A stretch of 64,000 nt of DNA from Channallabes apus (GCA_030522415.1 CM060127.1:3079422-3143421), one strand, 5' to 3'; shown: positions 33,860 through 46,619, counted from the stretch's first letter. Numbers and translations: made by a program. The notes: a model not told the origin generated them from the letters alone.

Positions 33860-33990
33860 TCCCTGTTGAGTCTGGTTTCTCTCAAGGTTTCTTCCTATTG
33901 CCATCTCAGGGAGTTTTTCCCTCAGCACTGTCACCCCTCTGATCCCATAAGAACTTGCCTTAGATATTTGTGTTTGTCATTAAAAAAATT
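33860..33990 (+). mobile_element. L2 LINE 3' UTR fragment
   Basis: CTCAAGGTTTCTTCCTATTG and CATCTCAGGGAGTTTTTCCC match the 3' UTR of the LINE at 40833-45305 in the same orientation. Confidence 0.7.
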
Positions 33991-34815
33991 AAATATAACT
34001 AGGCCACTTATTCCTAATAAATTCCTAATGATTCCTAATTAATTCCTTTCTATTACCCTTTCGTCCCCGAACAACCCTGAAAATAAGAATTCAGTTCCTG
34101 ACGGGTTTCCTTCATTCAAACAGCATATCATTTCAACATATCTGCCTCTTACAGAGACATTAAACATCAGCCAAAAATTAATTAAAAAAATCTTTCTGTT
34201 AGCTTACATTAGAACACTGACACTGATCCTGTTTCAGCTATCAGGAGATAATGAGATGTTTAATATTAAGGATCTGCTGCCCCCGTGTGGTCATTTACAC
34301 CCCTTTCTGAACATTTTTAACATGGTATATGGATATATCCATAGATATATGGAGGACTAAACATGATATAATTACAAATAAATAAATGTGTGAATAAATA
34401 AGTACATATAGAAATAAATAAAAACATAAATAAATAAATGTGTGAATAAATAAGTAAATAAATAAATACATAAATACAATAAGCCCTGGAAAATTGCTAA
34501 ATATATTCCTACTTTTGTTTATTAACATAACATATTTCTGAATTTCTTTATTTCTGCATTTCCACATTTCTTTATTTCTAAATTTCCACGTTTCTACATT
34601 TCTTTATTTCTGCATTTCCACACTTCTTTATTTCTGCATTTCCACATTTCTTCATTAATTTATTTCTGCATTTCCGCATTTCTACATTTCTTTATTTCCA
34701 CATTTCCTTGTCGCTGTATGCTGATAAAGCCTTAGTCGAAACCGGGATTTGTTAAATGAGGTGAGATTGTTTCAACTCAACTAGTAATGCCTTGGCTTGT
34801 AATGACTGCTGTCTG
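33991..34815. repeat. Low-complexity AT-rich stretch
   Basis: AAATAAAT/TAAATAAG-type repeats at 34370-34480 and a diverged minisatellite of TTTCTTTATTTCTGCATTTC words at 34530-34715. No gene. Confidence 0.75.
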
Positions 34816-34824
34816 GCAACTATG

Positions 34825-34850
34825 TTTTTTTTTTTTTTTTTTTTTTTTTT
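34825..34850 (+). repeat. Poly(T) tract
   Basis: 26 consecutive T. Confidence 0.9.
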
Positions 34851-35036
34851 ACAATCTGCCGCTAATCAGTTAAAATCATTAGCCGGTGAAATTAAGAACC
34901 TTGCAGAAAATGACTACGTTTTATATCGAGTCGAAATGTTAAATTTGCATAGAAAGTGCGTCTTTCTTAACGCTGTCATGCAAAAGGAGTGAAAAATCGA
35001 TTCCTGAGCCACCGATGTCAGATAATTCAGGACCTT

Positions 35037-35227
35037 ACATTTACATTTAGGCATTTAGCAGACGCTCTTATCCAGAGCGACTTACATTTTTATCTCATTA
35101 TACATCTGAGCAGTTGAGGGTTAAGGGCCTTGCTCAAGGGCCCAACAGTGGCAACTTGGTGGTTGTGGGTTTTGAACCTGCGATCTTCCGAACCGTAGTC
35201 CAATACCTTAACCACTGAGCTACCCCT
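35037..35227 (-). mobile_element. tRNA-derived SINE (family 2)
   Basis: Flanked by GGACCTT at 35030-35036 and 35228-35234. Same family and orientation as the other three copies. Confidence 0.88.
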
Positions 35228-35234
35228 GGACCTT

Positions 35235-35697
35235 CACTGTAGACAGTGCCGCGTAACATCAGACGTAAGAGGCAGCGACTTAAGAAGACTCCTAAGGGAC
35301 AGTTCGGGAAACACACAAGTTATCAACTTAGCGCGATAAGAGTGTGCGTTATCGGGAAACCGGGCCCTAATCGTTATACCGTGAGTTGTTCGGCAGCAGG
35401 TACACCCTCAGACCACAAAACATGAATCACTCCATGCTGATCTGCTTTTGTGCAAATCACAAGTGGGGCGATCAATTTATGCTGACACCACAGTTACAAA
35501 TGAACGGATGTGTCATGTTCACACCTGCACAGCAGAGACTGGGGAGACAGGAGCCTTGAACGGAAAGCGGCCAACAGTTTAAATATAACCAGAGTGCGGA
35601 TCATTTTTAACTCACACTCATATTTATATGATGTATGCGAAATAGCTTGAGCTCAATTGTTGTTATGTTGTATTTAGTTATATGTGCTTTTTTTTAT
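35235..35697. other. Non-coding
   Basis: No recognisable gene or repeat. Confidence 0.5.
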
Positions 35698-36298
35698 ATT
35701 CAATTCAATTTTATTTATATAGCGCTTTTAACAATTGACATTGTCTCAAAACAGCTTTACACAATCAAAAGAATTATTTCAGTTTGTATGGAATGTGACT
35801 GTGTATGAATCAAAATGTTCAGATAGTCCCTGGTGAGCAAGCCGTGGGCGACAGTGGCAAGGAAAAACTCCCTGAGATGGTAATAGGAAGAAACCTTGAG
35901 AGGAACCAGACTCAACAGGGAACCCATCCTCATCTGGGTGAAACAGATAGCAGGAAATTATCTGCATTTATACAGTGTGTTAGGTGGCAGACAGTTCAGC
36001 TATAATAGTTGATGTTAATTGATGTTAAAATGGAGTCCAGGTAGTTATTGGAGACTCAGATAGACTTGTAGAAAGTTCCAGTCCTGAACTATCGAATTGT
36101 CAAGTCCCCAGAGAAACAGCTGACAACACCAGTCGAGACCAGAACCGTCTTCTAAGTAGAGCGAATCATCCCCAGACACCAGGCGCATCCCAAAGTGACG
36201 GGGATCACGGGGCATCCATGTGACGAGACCTCCAACCAGAAGCGGGGCACCAGGATGGATCAGACAAGTCCGGAGGGCAGAGGGAGTCTGGATCACTG
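35698..36298 (-). mobile_element. L2-type LINE 3' UTR, 5'-truncated
   Basis: Antisense 3' end like that at 12915: TTCAATTCAATTTTATTTAT, then CTCCCTGAGATGGTAATAGG and CAGGGAACCCATCCTCATCT. No coding part. Confidence 0.8.
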
Positions 36299-36360
36299 AA
36301 AATTATATGATATATGAATGACACATAAAAGGTATGGGGGTATAAGATTATTAGTGATTT

Positions 36361-36596
36361 ACTCCGGTTTCCTCCCACAGTCCAAAGATATGCAGGTTAG
36401 GCTAATTGGCGTTCCTAAAATTGCCCGTAGTGTGTGATTGGGTGTGTGAGTGTGTGTATGTGTGTGTGCCCTGCGATGGATTGGCACCCTGTCCAGGTTG
36501 TACCCCGCCTAGTGCCCGAAGTCTCCTGGGATAGGCTCCAGGTCCCCCGCGACCCTGAACACAGGATTAAGCGGTATAGAAAATGAATGAATGAAT
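36361..36596 (+). mobile_element. 5'-truncated SINE (family 1)
   Basis: Sense copy starting ACTCCGGTTTCCTCCCACAG and ending (GAAT)n. It is flanked by the 11-bp duplication ATTAGTGATTT at 36350-36360 and 36597-36607. Confidence 0.92.
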
Positions 36597-37254
36597 ATTA
36601 GTGATTTTTTAAAAAACTGGATAAATTTTTATTTCTCGCAAATTATATTAGTAACAACAGTTAAAGTTGGAAAGTTGAATGGTAAAATCTTAGAAATATT
36701 TATATATAAATTTATTCATTTGCTTTAATAACAATGTCAACCAATGATTTCTGTTTCAGGACCCCTCCTAAATGGAAAGCAGCTCTCTGAGAAAGCTCAT
36801 TGTTCGTTGTTGTGTGCTGCTTATCTGGGCCAAGCTCAATCACATGCAGGAGTGTTCACTGGTCTTATCTGGATAAAGGACCAGTCTAAGAAAATGTCTA
36901 AGAAAAGTGTATATACACAAGTATAGAAATGTGAATATATTTGGTATATATGTGAGTAAGTATTGTGAATCAATTCATACTTACATTAATTGTGAATCAT
37001 GTTTTTTTTATTTAATTTAAAAAAAAATAAAAAACAGGCTTATAGCTTGTTATTCAAGATTCAGTCCTAGACATGCTGTTGTAATAAAATCCTACAGGAC
37101 TTTGGAGCATGGCTCTGGGGACTTTTTCAATTCACATTAAATTGCAATGCAAAAAAATAAAAAAATGTTTATTGGAACAAGTTTCCGTTCAGTTCATATA
37201 ATTTAACATGCTGTTTTGCTTTGAGAAATTTTGGCACTGTTATACTTCCATGGG

Positions 37255-37392
37255 TTAACACTGTGGGGACGAGGGTTCGTTTCCCACCTCAGATCTGAAT
37301 ACATAGTGTTTGTATATTCTATGCTCGGTTGGTTTCCTTCAGGTCAAAGACATGCAGATTAGGCTAATTGGTGTATGTGTGTGTGTGTGTGT
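37255..37392 (+). mobile_element. SINE (family 1) fragment
   Basis: Diverged segment with GACGAGGGTTCGTTTCCCAC (B-box region) and AAGACATGCAGATTAGGCTA, ending in (GT)n. Confidence 0.6.
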
Positions 37393-38080
37393 GTAATGAA
37401 AGTAATTTTATAATGTAAACCTGTTCCCTTTCAAAGGCTTCAGTCGATGCTGCGTGAAAATGCTATGGGAAACATCTTGTCATGTTGCCGGTTGTGAAGC
37501 ATGTGTGTATAAACACGCCAAATTTTGGCCTACAGATATCACCTTTAAGACTGCGCTTGTTTTCCCGCGAGAGGCCGCAATTCAGCGCGCGGCGTGCCGC
37601 GACTTGCCGGAGGCAACATTCAGGAATTTATAATAAATGTGTTGTGCTTCACTGAATATCCGCCAGATGGCGCATGGAAGGACTTTATCTAAAAGCCGGA
37701 CCAAGTACAACAATGAATGTAACGACGCGGATGAACAGTGCTGAAGTGAACATGAATTTTATTTTGTTTTATAATAGATCTTTCATGATGAATGAGTGTA
37801 TATGTGCTTCACATTATCAAACACAGGCAAAGGAGACAGAAATTTTTGAGGGACAGGTCACTGAAAAAAGTAAACCTAGCTATCGTTCGTTTAATGTGTT
37901 TTTTTCTCATTCCATTAGTTAAAAAAAAATTATTTGCTCTTTTAAACTAAAGTGTCTAATTTATGCTTATGGGTGAATCTTTTTTTTTTTTTTACTTTAG
38001 TTGAATGCTATTTACAGCAGGGAACCAAAGTGAAATATTTCATTTTGATCAAGGCACTTTTATTAGGTTGAGTGTGATTT

Positions 38081-38090
38081 GCGCATGCGC
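38081..38090 (+). promoter_or_regulatory. NRF1-like promoter motif
   Basis: Palindromic GCGCATGCGC in otherwise AT-rich DNA, about 70 bases before a good donor (ACAAGTAAGG at about 38158). This is typical of CpG-poor vertebrate promoters. No encoded protein recognised. Confidence 0.4.
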
Positions 38091-39093
38091 AGTCTTTAAA
38101 CCGTAGTTTTGCCGGTATAATTTTATTTCCGCCTCAAACCGGAGCATGACGTTGAAACAAGTAAGGAAGGATATCAGAAACTGTATTTCAGTTACTGTTA
38201 GTTAAAGCCCCTGGTTAAACTTAAATGTAATCCATTCACTCAAAGGACATTTGTGCTTCAAACCAAAGTTCGCTGTGTCACATGACCTCATGATGCAGCA
38301 TTATCACGGACTGAATCACGTTCTGCTGCGGGCGGAGTTTCTCAAAGAAAACTCCTTTAAACCAGGTACGAAAGCAAACTCATGTCATTTCGTTGTTAAA
38401 TGTATCTCTTCTATGAGCAAATTCATGGTTTATGTCAGGAACAGCTACTTTGTAGATTGAGGTTTGTGTCCGTGTTTGCTACTGTAGCTAAAAACACCTA
38501 TATTACCTACATTAGCATTAGCTAACTAACGTGGTGATTTTCAAAAACACCGGAGTTTCTACAGTAAGTCAGCGGCGCCGAATAACATGAAAATAATTAT
38601 ATTTAAGTATCGTTGGTTAACGATGTAAAAATTAATAGGAAAGTGACGTAAACATAGAACAAGCTAATTTGGAGTGAGTGCTGTTTGTAGTGTATTTATA
38701 GTTATTCTTAAAACCTTCTGGACTCGCTAATGTGTAAGTAATGTAATATCACTAAAACTATATTCCCTTGTATGAAACGGGGCTTTAGCACATGTTCCCG
38801 ACATACTGGTGACACTTTATGACACGTTTTTAACGGGATCAGTATATAAATATCGGCATAAATTTGACATGTTGATTTAACGTTACTTCAAGTACATTTT
38901 AGCATTACGATGTCATGAAATAACTTCACAAGTAAACATAATCTTTATGCACTTTTGTGTTTACAGGTCTGTTAGCTTTTCTGAAAGCGCATTATTTTAC
39001 CCATACTGCTTTCTATACATACTGTAATTAAGATTTGCTAACATAAGAACTTGAGCCAGTCCAATTTTTTTTTTACCTTTTTTTTTTTTAAGA

Positions 39094-39603
39094 TCAGTAA
39101 TGAGTTTCTGAGAATTATATCTGCTCCACTTCAAGCAAGATTACTGGTTTCCTTGGACAATCAACACTACAAACTAATTGAGATAATCAGAAACTAGGGA
39201 GGAACCCATCAGAGAGAAGACCAGAGATATAATCTTCATCAAGTTTTTGATCTGGTATGTACTCGCTCAAAAAAGCAGAAATTAGCTTGGTGTCAAATGT
39301 AATATTGTGAATGGAAGCCACAGGACCTGAGCAAGGCATCCACATCAAGTTGGCTGTGATGCACTAAATTAAAACATAACTAGCAGAATAAAACTCTTTA
39401 GTTTAACTTGTTCACAGGTTAGTGTATGCTGTCTGAATACAGGTTTCAATGTCTGCCACGTTCATTTTATCACGCTTTTCAAGCCTAACATAACCAACAA
39501 TACTATGTTTGTTTTTATATCCCTAGAGCCTGGAGGTGATTACCTCCTGAAATGTCTTATGGTGTATTTGAGTGGCAGATGTGGACCAGCTGATTAAGCA
39601 CTG
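39094..39603 (+). other. Exon-like segments of an unidentified transcript
   Basis: Segment 1 (about 39094-39253) follows a T-rich tract and AAG and ends at a good donor, CTG/GTATGT. Its open stretch reads ISNEFLRIISAPLQARLLVS before a stop. Segment 2 (about 39527-39603) follows TATATCCCTAG and ends at CTG/GTAAGC, with EPGGDYLLKCLMVYLSGRCG before a stop. Both frames stop, so this is either a decayed gene or a non-coding transcript. Confidence 0.3.
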
Positions 39604-40789
39604 GTAAGCATTTGTTCATAAAGCATTTCATCCTTAGGACTGAAAAATGTTACTGAATTGATAACTTAAGCTGAATCCCAATTCTATTTTCTACCCCTAC
39701 CCCTCGCCCCTTCCCCTTGTTCCTTGAAACGAAGTGGAAAGGGGAAGGGTTTAAATTTTTCCCCCAAGAATTGGGACACCACTACAACACTGTTATACGT
39801 CATCATATGTTGTCGCTAGTTCCTAATGTTACGTCAGAGGACATGCGCCGATGTTTATCACACATTCCAATAAGAGATTCCATTACTCACTCCCAAAGTT
39901 TTTTTTGCACCGTATTTTGATTTTTAAAAAAGTTGCTCATTTTCACCACAAACACGGATGAGCCTTCGGGTTTCCTCAGCCGTCCCTATACAGAATATAA
40001 ATTACAAAACTGTGGTCACGTTGCAATAAGTAAGAATAGTGTAAGCATCGTTCATTTACATGTACACATATGGCCGTAAGCAAAACAAACAATGCATTAT
40101 CAAATGCTCGGCAAACTGACGTGCTACTGAACTTTCATATTTGTTTGTAGCATGCAGTAAAGTGTATGTGACATAAAAATATATATTTGTAATATCGTGC
40201 AATCTGTGCTATCCGCTAGCAAACTTTAGCGATTTTTTTTGCAAACGTTTCTTTACAGAACATCACCATAAACACAAACACAAGACTAGAGGTAATATAC
40301 TGTAGTAAAGCGTTTTTCAGCCTTTAAGACAAATTCTGGAGGGAAGATTACTTTTCCTTTTTCTGAGCAAACTCATTCTATCGTTCAACATGTGCAGGCC
40401 TTGTGGCATGTTGTGTGCTTTCACAGGAAGTGAATGGAGCGAATGTGGCGAGGCGCTGCAATGTTGACAGAGATCAGGATCGTTTCTTTTTTCGAGCGGA
40501 CCGTTTTCCAATCTTTGAGTGGTGAGGTTTCAATTAGGTCTATACTGGGCCATGTTCAGACTAACTAGGTAGCTTTTTTGAGCAATCATAACGCTTTATT
40601 AACTAGAGATGTGAATAACCTTGTGAAAAAGGGAACAAGTTTTGAGACCTCTGTAAGCAGCATGCTCCATGTTGGCAGACTGTCTGAGGTGGTCCATGGA
40701 CACCACTGGAGCAGCGTGACGGCGCAGCATGAAGACATGGGACACACGAGCTGCCTGAAGCCTAGGGAGACAAGACTCGCAAGGCAGAA

Positions 40790-41539
40790 TTGCCTCCTGC
40801 AGTTGACACCGTGACAGCAGCTCTGATCATGACATCTGTTCCTCTGCCCAGGTCCAACACACCAAGGACGCAGCCCGCCCAGTGTTCCTACACCCCGGCG
40901 CCGGGATACCACGGACCCTGGATACAGGAGCGGCGGAAGAAGCACGCCAAGCCCCGGGCGAGGACCTCTCCCCCTCCACCACCACCACCCGTCTTCGACA
41001 TCTCGACCCAAAACCGCTTCGCTCCTCTCCGCGAGGCGGCACACGACGTCCTGGTCATCGGAGACTCCATCGTTCGTCACGTGCGTGCTACCACGGCTAA
41101 AGGTAAGGTGCACACACGCTGTTTACCTGGTGCACGTGTTCTTGATGTTGCTGCACAGGTGCCTGCTGCCCTGAGGAGGAACATTGGAGCTGTGGTTCTT
41201 CATGCCGGCACAAACGACACCAGGCTGAGGCAGACGGAGATCCTAAAGAAGGACTTCAGGAGCCTGGTCGAGAAGGTCCGCAGCACATCACCCACGACAA
41301 GGATCATCGTATCTGGACCGCTTCCCACATTTCAGCGAGGAATCGAGAAGTTCAGTAGATTATTTGCTTTTAATGAATGGTTACAATCTTGGTGTCAACA
41401 ACAGAAATTACGCTTTGTTGATAACTGGAATGTTTTCTGGGAGCGTCCTAGGCTCTATCACACCGATGGCCTACACCCTAGCAGAGCTGGAGCAGCGGTC
41501 CTCTCTGACAACATCTCCAGAACACTACGAACCATCTGA
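40790..41539 (+). CDS. LINE ORF1: SGNH-hydrolase (esterase) domain, start codon from array sequence
   Basis: 249 codons. The first 14 codons (MPPAVDTVTAALIM) are the array unit; LINE coding begins at about residue 15. A Pro-rich linker is followed by an SGNH/GDSL domain: VLVIGDSIVRHV (nucleophile Ser block), VLHAGTNDTR (GxND block) and DGLHPSRAGA (DxxH block). CR1/L2 elements often carry such an esterase in ORF1; its role is thought to involve RNA or membrane binding. Full-length ORF1 proteins in the clade usually have more N-terminal sequence, so this is likely 5'-truncated. Confidence 0.8.
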   Translation: MPPAVDTVTAALIMTSVPLPRSNTPRTQPAQCSYTPAPGYHGPWIQERRKKHAKPRARTSPPPPPPPVFDISTQNRFAPLREAAHDVLVIGDSIVRHVRATTAKGKVHTRCLPGARVLDVAAQVPAALRRNIGAVVLHAGTNDTRLRQTEILKKDFRSLVEKVRSTSPTTRIIVSGPLPTFQRGIEKFSRLFAFNEWLQSWCQQQKLRFVDNWNVFWERPRLYHTDGLHPSRAGAAVLSDNISRTLRTI

Positions 41540-41635
41540 CTGGCGGTAAGTCATACTGTAGATTCCAAACATATTAAACACATCACAACTCACCGTAGTG
41601 ATAGACGAACACACATAGCTTGTCCTATAGAAACT

Positions 41636-44443
41636 GTGTCTGTTCCCCGAATACTGAGAAAAAAGAATAAATTTGTTAAATTTGCCCGAAACAATCTGAT
41701 AACCATAAAACCAGAAAAAGGCAAAATAATTAGTCAAAATCCACCTCTAAAGTTTGGACTACTCAACATTAGATCCCTTGCGCCTAAAGCACTTATTGTT
41801 AATGAAATTATCTCAGATTATTGCCTTGACGCACTCTGTCTCACTGAAACCTGGCTTAAACCAAATGAATATTTTGGTCTGAATGAGTCTACTCCGTCAG
41901 GATATTTCTATAAGCACGAGCCCCGTCTAATTGGTCGCGGTGGTGGTGTCGCCACTATCTACAATGATGTACTCACTGTTACCCAGAAAATAAGGCCCAG
42001 GTTTAATTCATTTGAAGTGCTTATCCTTAATGTTGCACTAAATGAAATACGTAATAAACCCTTGCTATATTTTACCCTGGCCACCGTGTACAGACCCCCG
42101 GGGCCATATGGCGATTTTCTTAAAGAATTTGGACATCTGCTATCAGACCTATTGGTTAACTCTGACAAAGTATTGATAGTAGGAGACTTTAACATTCATG
42201 TAGATGATGCTAACGACGCTTTAGCACTCACATTTATGGATTTACTAAATTCCTTTGGGGTTAAGCAAAATATAATTGGAGCAACTCACCGCTTTAATCA
42301 TACGCTAGATTTAATTATATCCCATGGTATAGATGTCTCTAATATAGAGATCATACCTCAAAGTGATGATATCACAGATCATCACCTCCTGACATATACT
42401 CTACCCGTAGAACAGATTAGCTGTGTCTCCCCACGTTATCAATCTGTTAGAAATATGAATCCCACCACTAAAGACAGATTCACAAGTAATCTGCCGGATC
42501 TGTCCCAATTTCTTATTAGACCCCTAAATGCAGATGATCTAGATGAAGTGACTAGCAGCATGGGCACTATTTTTACCAGTACATTAGACACTGTTGCTCC
42601 CATCAGATTAAAAAAAGTCAGAGATAAAACATTGGCACCGTGGTACAACAGTCATACTCGCGCCCTAAAGAGAGCAACCCGTAACCTCGAGCGAAAATGG
42701 AGGAAAACTAAATTAGAAGTCTTTCGAATTGCATATAAAGACAGTATGTGCAGCTATAAACAGGCTCTAAAAACTGCTAGGACCGAGCATCTTAGCCAAC
42801 TGATAGCAAGAAACCAAAATAATCCCAGGTTCTTATTTAGTACAGTGGCTCGCCTAACAAAACCTAAGATGCCCGCAGAGAGTATCCCATCACAGTTTAG
42901 AAGTGAAGACTTTATGGACTTCTTTAATGAAAAAATCAATAATATCAGGAAGAAAATAATGGAGGTTCAACCTCTAATAGTATCTCACAATCCAGTTCAG
43001 CCTATAGCTTCACATTTAGATTTTCACTGCTTTACAGGTATAGGACAGGAAGAGCTGTATAAACTCATCACCTCGGCTAAATCAACAACGTGCCTGTTAG
43101 ACCCAATCCCAACCAGATTTTTAAAAGAAGTGATGCTTACGGTTGGAGAGCCACTCCTAAACATTATTAATTCTTCATTACATCTAGGTCACGTCCCTAA
43201 ACCTTTCAAGTTAGCAGTTATTAAGCCGCTTCTTAAAAAATCTAATTTGGACGCGAATGAAATAAAAAATTACAGACCGATTTCAAACCTCCCGTTCATA
43301 TCAAAAATACTAGAAAAAGTAGTATCAGCTCAAATTTGCACATTCTTGCAGGATAACAACATCCTTGAAGAATTTCAGTCAGGTTTCAGGCCCCATCATA
43401 GCACAGAAACTGCACTAGTTAAGATTACAAATGACTTGTTTTTAGCTTCAGACCAAGGCTGCATCTCATTGCTAGTCCTGCCTGATCTTAGTGCTGCATT
43501 CGACACTATAGATCATAATATTCTCATAGATCGCTTACAAAATTATATAGGTATTCAGGGACAGGCATTAAAATGGTTTAGATCTTACCTGTCTGATCGC
43601 TACCATTTTGTAGATCTAAATGGAGAACCGTCTGGTATAATGCCAGTGAAATATGGGGTCCCACAAGGGTCAGTTTTAGGACCTCTGTTGTTCTCAATAT
43701 ACATGCTCCCCTTGGGTAACATCATTAGAAGACATGGGATTAGTTTCCATTGTTATGCTGATGATACCCAATTATATATCTCAACTAAACCAGACGAAAT
43801 ACCTAAGCTGTCTAGATTAACTGAGTGTGTCCAGGACATAAAAGATTGGATGACCAATAACTTTCTTTTATTAAATTCAGATAAGACAGAGATATTACTT
43901 ATTGGCCCAAAAACCAGCACACAACAGCTTTCAAAATTCAGCTTGCGCTTAGAAGGATGTACTGTTATTACCAGCTCAGCAGTAAAAGATCTGGGAGTAA
44001 TATTAGACAGTAACTTGTCTTTTGAAAATCACATTTCAAATATCACAAAAACAGCCTTTTTCCATCTTCGAAATATTGCTAAACTTAGGAACATCTTATC
44101 CGTATCTGATGCAGAAAAGCTAGTTCATGCATTCATGACCTCCAGACTGGACTACTGTAATGCATTACTAGGTGGTTGTCCTGCATCCTCAATAAACAAG
44201 CTTCAGTTAATCCAAAATGCAGCTGCCAGGGTTCTCACTAGATCCAGAAAATATGATCATATAACCCCAATATTATCATCCCTGCACTGGCTACCTGTTC
44301 AGTTTAGAATAAATTACAAAATAGTATTACTTACATACAAGGCCTTAAATGGTTTAGCTCCCACATACCTAACCAGTCTTCTGATACGCTACAATCCACC
44401 ACGCGCCTTAAGATCACAAAACTCCGGACTTTTTCATATTTAG
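41636..44443 (+). CDS. LINE ORF2: endonuclease and reverse transcriptase, C-terminus frameshifted
   Basis: 935 codons. The first ATG is at 41636 but the true start may differ. Endonuclease (about residues 40-260): [38 protein letters not shown], and DDITDHHLL with the catalytic His. Reverse transcriptase (about 500-800): [64 protein letters not shown] and the catalytic CYADDTQLY. The frame ends early at SGLFHI; the expected tail is in another frame (44431-44550), which indicates a small deletion. Otherwise open, so a young insertion. Confidence 0.9.
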   Translation: MSVPRILRKKNKFVKFARNNLITIKPEKGKIISQNPPLKFGLLNIRSLAPKALIVNEIISDYCLDALCLTETWLKPNEYFGLNESTPSGYFYKHEPRLIGRGGGVATIYNDVLTVTQKIRPRFNSFEVLILNVALNEIRNKPLLYFTLATVYRPPGPYGDFLKEFGHLLSDLLVNSDKVLIVGDFNIHVDDANDALALTFMDLLNSFGVKQNIIGATHRFNHTLDLIISHGIDVSNIEIIPQSDDITDHHLLTYTLPVEQISCVSPRYQSVRNMNPTTKDRFTSNLPDLSQFLIRPLNADDLDEVTSSMGTIFTSTLDTVAPIRLKKVRDKTLAPWYNSHTRALKRATRNLERKWRKTKLEVFRIAYKDSMCSYKQALKTARTEHLSQLIARNQNNPRFLFSTVARLTKPKMPAESIPSQFRSEDFMDFFNEKINNIRKKIMEVQPLIVSHNPVQPIASHLDFHCFTGIGQEELYKLITSAKSTTCLLDPIPTRFLKEVMLTVGEPLLNIINSSLHLGHVPKPFKLAVIKPLLKKSNLDANEIKNYRPISNLPFISKILEKVVSAQICTFLQDNNILEEFQSGFRPHHSTETALVKITNDLFLASDQGCISLLVLPDLSAAFDTIDHNILIDRLQNYIGIQGQALKWFRSYLSDRYHFVDLNGEPSGIMPVKYGVPQGSVLGPLLFSIYMLPLGNIIRRHGISFHCYADDTQLYISTKPDEIPKLSRLTECVQDIKDWMTNNFLLLNSDKTEILLIGPKTSTQQLSKFSLRLEGCTVITSSAVKDLGVILDSNLSFENHISNITKTAFFHLRNIAKLRNILSVSDAEKLVHAFMTSRLDYCNALLGGCPASSINKLQLIQNAAARVLTRSRKYDHITPILSSLHWLPVQFRINYKIVLLTYKALNGLAPTYLTSLLIRYNPPRALRSQNSGLFHI

Positions 44444-44550
44444 CTCCAAAGCTTTGGAATAGCCTTCCAGACAGTGTTCGGGGAGCAGACACGGTTTCTC
44501 AGTTCAAAAGTAGACTCAAGACGCATCTTTTTAATCTGGCATACACATAA
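44431..44550 (+). pseudogene. Frameshifted C-terminus of LINE ORF2
   Basis: Reads [20 protein letters not shown], continues and ends at TAA 44548-44550. It matches the intact tail in the LINE remnant at 13776, where the frame is continuous. Confidence 0.85.
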
Positions 44551-45504
44551 CTCATCCCAGTACTCATACTCCAGTACACCTATACCGAATGGCAACTACG
44601 CTAATTCTCCCCATCTGTTCTGTATTTCTCTACCCATCCCGAGGCAGATTTTGCCAGCTTCAGTAGACAAAGGCCGACCCTGCGAGGTTCCTGAGGCATC
44701 CAGAGAAGGACCAGCTCCAGCCGGATTCAGCTTTATGATGGTTGGAGCTACACATGCTGCTCCTGTGCTTCCAGTGATCCAGACCTCATCTGCCCTCTGC
44801 ACCTACTGACTCGTCCCTATGCTGAACTGGTCTTCATGTCAATTTAAATAATTTCTGTCATATTGAATTTTCACCTGCACAACACACAAGATGTTATATC
44901 ATTTCTATCTGTTATCGCCCAAATGAGGATGGGTTCCCTGTTGAGTCTGGTTCCTCTCAAGGTTTCTTCCTAATGCCATCTCAGGGAGTTTTTCCTTGCC
45001 ACCGTCGCCGTCACCCTTGGCTTGCTCATCAGAGAAATTTCATTAATTCGTCTCATTATTATCTGCACATTTTTCTCACACATCCACACTTCCAATTATT
45101 TTCTTTTCTATAATTATTATTATTATTTGTTTTTATTTATCTATTTTCTATTATAATTTTATATATTTATTTATTATTTTATATATAATTATTCTATATA
45201 TAGTTTTTTTTTTTGTTAAATTTCTTTAATTTTTGTGAAGCTGCTTTGAGACAATGACCATTGTTAAAAGCGCTATATAAATAAAATTGAATTGAATTGA
45301 ATTGAATCATGAAAGCATGCCTTCTGGTTGACTGGAGTAAAAATCCCAAAGGGGATTGTGACGGGTTATCTATTAGAGGTAAGCTGTTGATTGAGACATT
45401 CCAAGGGAGAAATTGGAAAGCAGGTGTGACCATGACAAACAGCTGTCGAGAGAGTAATGCTCCTTCAACATAAGGAGGCCCACAGTAGCTATAGAAACAT
45501 TACC

Positions 45505-45559
45505 GTGCAGAGCACAATGGATTAGCAGTCCATCGCCTTAACCTCTCGGCCACCTCGTC
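45505..45559 (-). pseudogene. Truncated tRNA-Ser(GCT), unit 1
   Basis: Keeps the 5' acceptor strand, D arm, anticodon arm and variable arm. The T arm and 3' acceptor strand are missing. The sequence passes directly from GAAACATTACC (unit sequence before tRNA-Leu) into GTGCAGAGC. Confidence 0.92.
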
Positions 45560-46537
45560 GGAGGTGAGAATGTTTATCACACATTTTGTAAAGGACAGCG
45601 GAATAGCTAGTAGTTATTTTTTCCTGATCAATCCCATCCATATCTGAGGGCATGGCATCCAAGTTTCATCCCATAGCCCACTTGATTTGTCGTCAAACGA
45701 CTTAAATTCTTGGACACATAGTAAAGCGTTTTTCAGCCTTTAAGACAAATTCTGGAGGGAAGATTACTTTTCCTTTTTCTGAGCAAACTCATTCTATCGT
45801 TCAACATGTGCAGGCCTTGTGGCATGTTGTGTGCTTTCACAGGAAGTGAATGGAGTGAATGTGGCGAGGCGCTGCAATCTTGACAGAGATCAGGATCGTT
45901 TCTTTTTTCGAGCGGACCGTTTTCCAATCTTTGAGTGGTGAGGTTTCAATTAGGTCTATACTGGGCCATGTTCAGACTAACTAGGTAGCTTTTTTGACCA
46001 ATTATAACGATTTATTAACTAGAGATGTGAATAACCTTGTGAAAAAGGGAACAAGTTTTGAGACCTCTGTAAGCAGCATGCTCCATGTTTGCAGACTGTC
46101 TGAGGTGGTCCATGGACACCACTGGAGCAGCGTGACGGCGCAGCATGAAGACATGGGACACACGAGCTGCCTGAAGCCTAGGGAGACAAGACTCGCAAGG
46201 CAGAATTGCCTCCTGCAGTTGACACCGTGACAGCAGCTCTGATCATGAAAGCATGCCTTCTGGTTGACTGGAGTCAAAATCCCAAAGGGGATTGTGAGGG
46301 GTTATCTATTAGAGGTAAGCTGTTGATTGAGACATTCCAAGGGAGAAATTGGAAAGCAGGTGTGACCATGACAAACAGCTGTGGAGAGACTAATGCTCCT
46401 TCAACATAAGGAGGCCCACAGTAGCTATAGAAACATTACCATGAAGAGAGATAGGGCATGAACTTTCCAGCAGAATTACAGGCTGGAAGTGACACTCAGC
46501 CAACTGTCAATGCAGGAGTCGAATCAAAAGCAGGTCC

Positions 46538-46619
46538 TGGCAGCGGTGGGATTCGAACCCACGCCCCCAAAGAGACTGGAGCCTTAATCCAGCGCCTTAG
46601 ACCGCTCGGCCACGCGAAG
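46538..46619 (-). pseudogene. tRNA-Leu(AAG), unit 2, acceptor damaged
   Basis: Body, AAG anticodon and T arm are normal. The 5' acceptor strand is CTTCGCG instead of GGTAGCG, so three of seven pairs are lost. Confidence 0.8.

Larger units (their letters stand above)
36608..40302. other. No convincing gene; a few exon-like pieces
   Basis: Contains a small SINE piece and an NRF1-like site with exon-like segments, listed separately. A pyrimidine/purine mirror (CCCTACCCCTCGCCCCTTCC and GTGGAAAGGGGAAGGG) at 39700-39750 looks like the end of an unclassified repeat. The remainder is AT-rich. Confidence 0.4.
40833..45305 (+). mobile_element. L2/CR1-type LINE inserted in array unit 1
   Basis: 4473 bp, flanked by ATCATGA at 40826-40832 and 45306-45312. 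Unit sequence resumes exactly after the element. It carries ORF1 with an SGNH-esterase domain, ORF2 with endonuclease and reverse transcriptase, a 3' UTR and an ATTGA-type terminal repeat. The 5' end is probably truncated, because ORF1 has no start codon of its own inside the element. It is the most complete member of the family whose 3' ends recur at 6096, 12915, 33860 and 35698. Confidence 0.93.

Noticed and set aside
34295..34567. 90-codon Tyr/Leu/Phe-rich frame
   Set aside because: Encoded by an AAATAAAT microsatellite on the opposite strand; low complexity.
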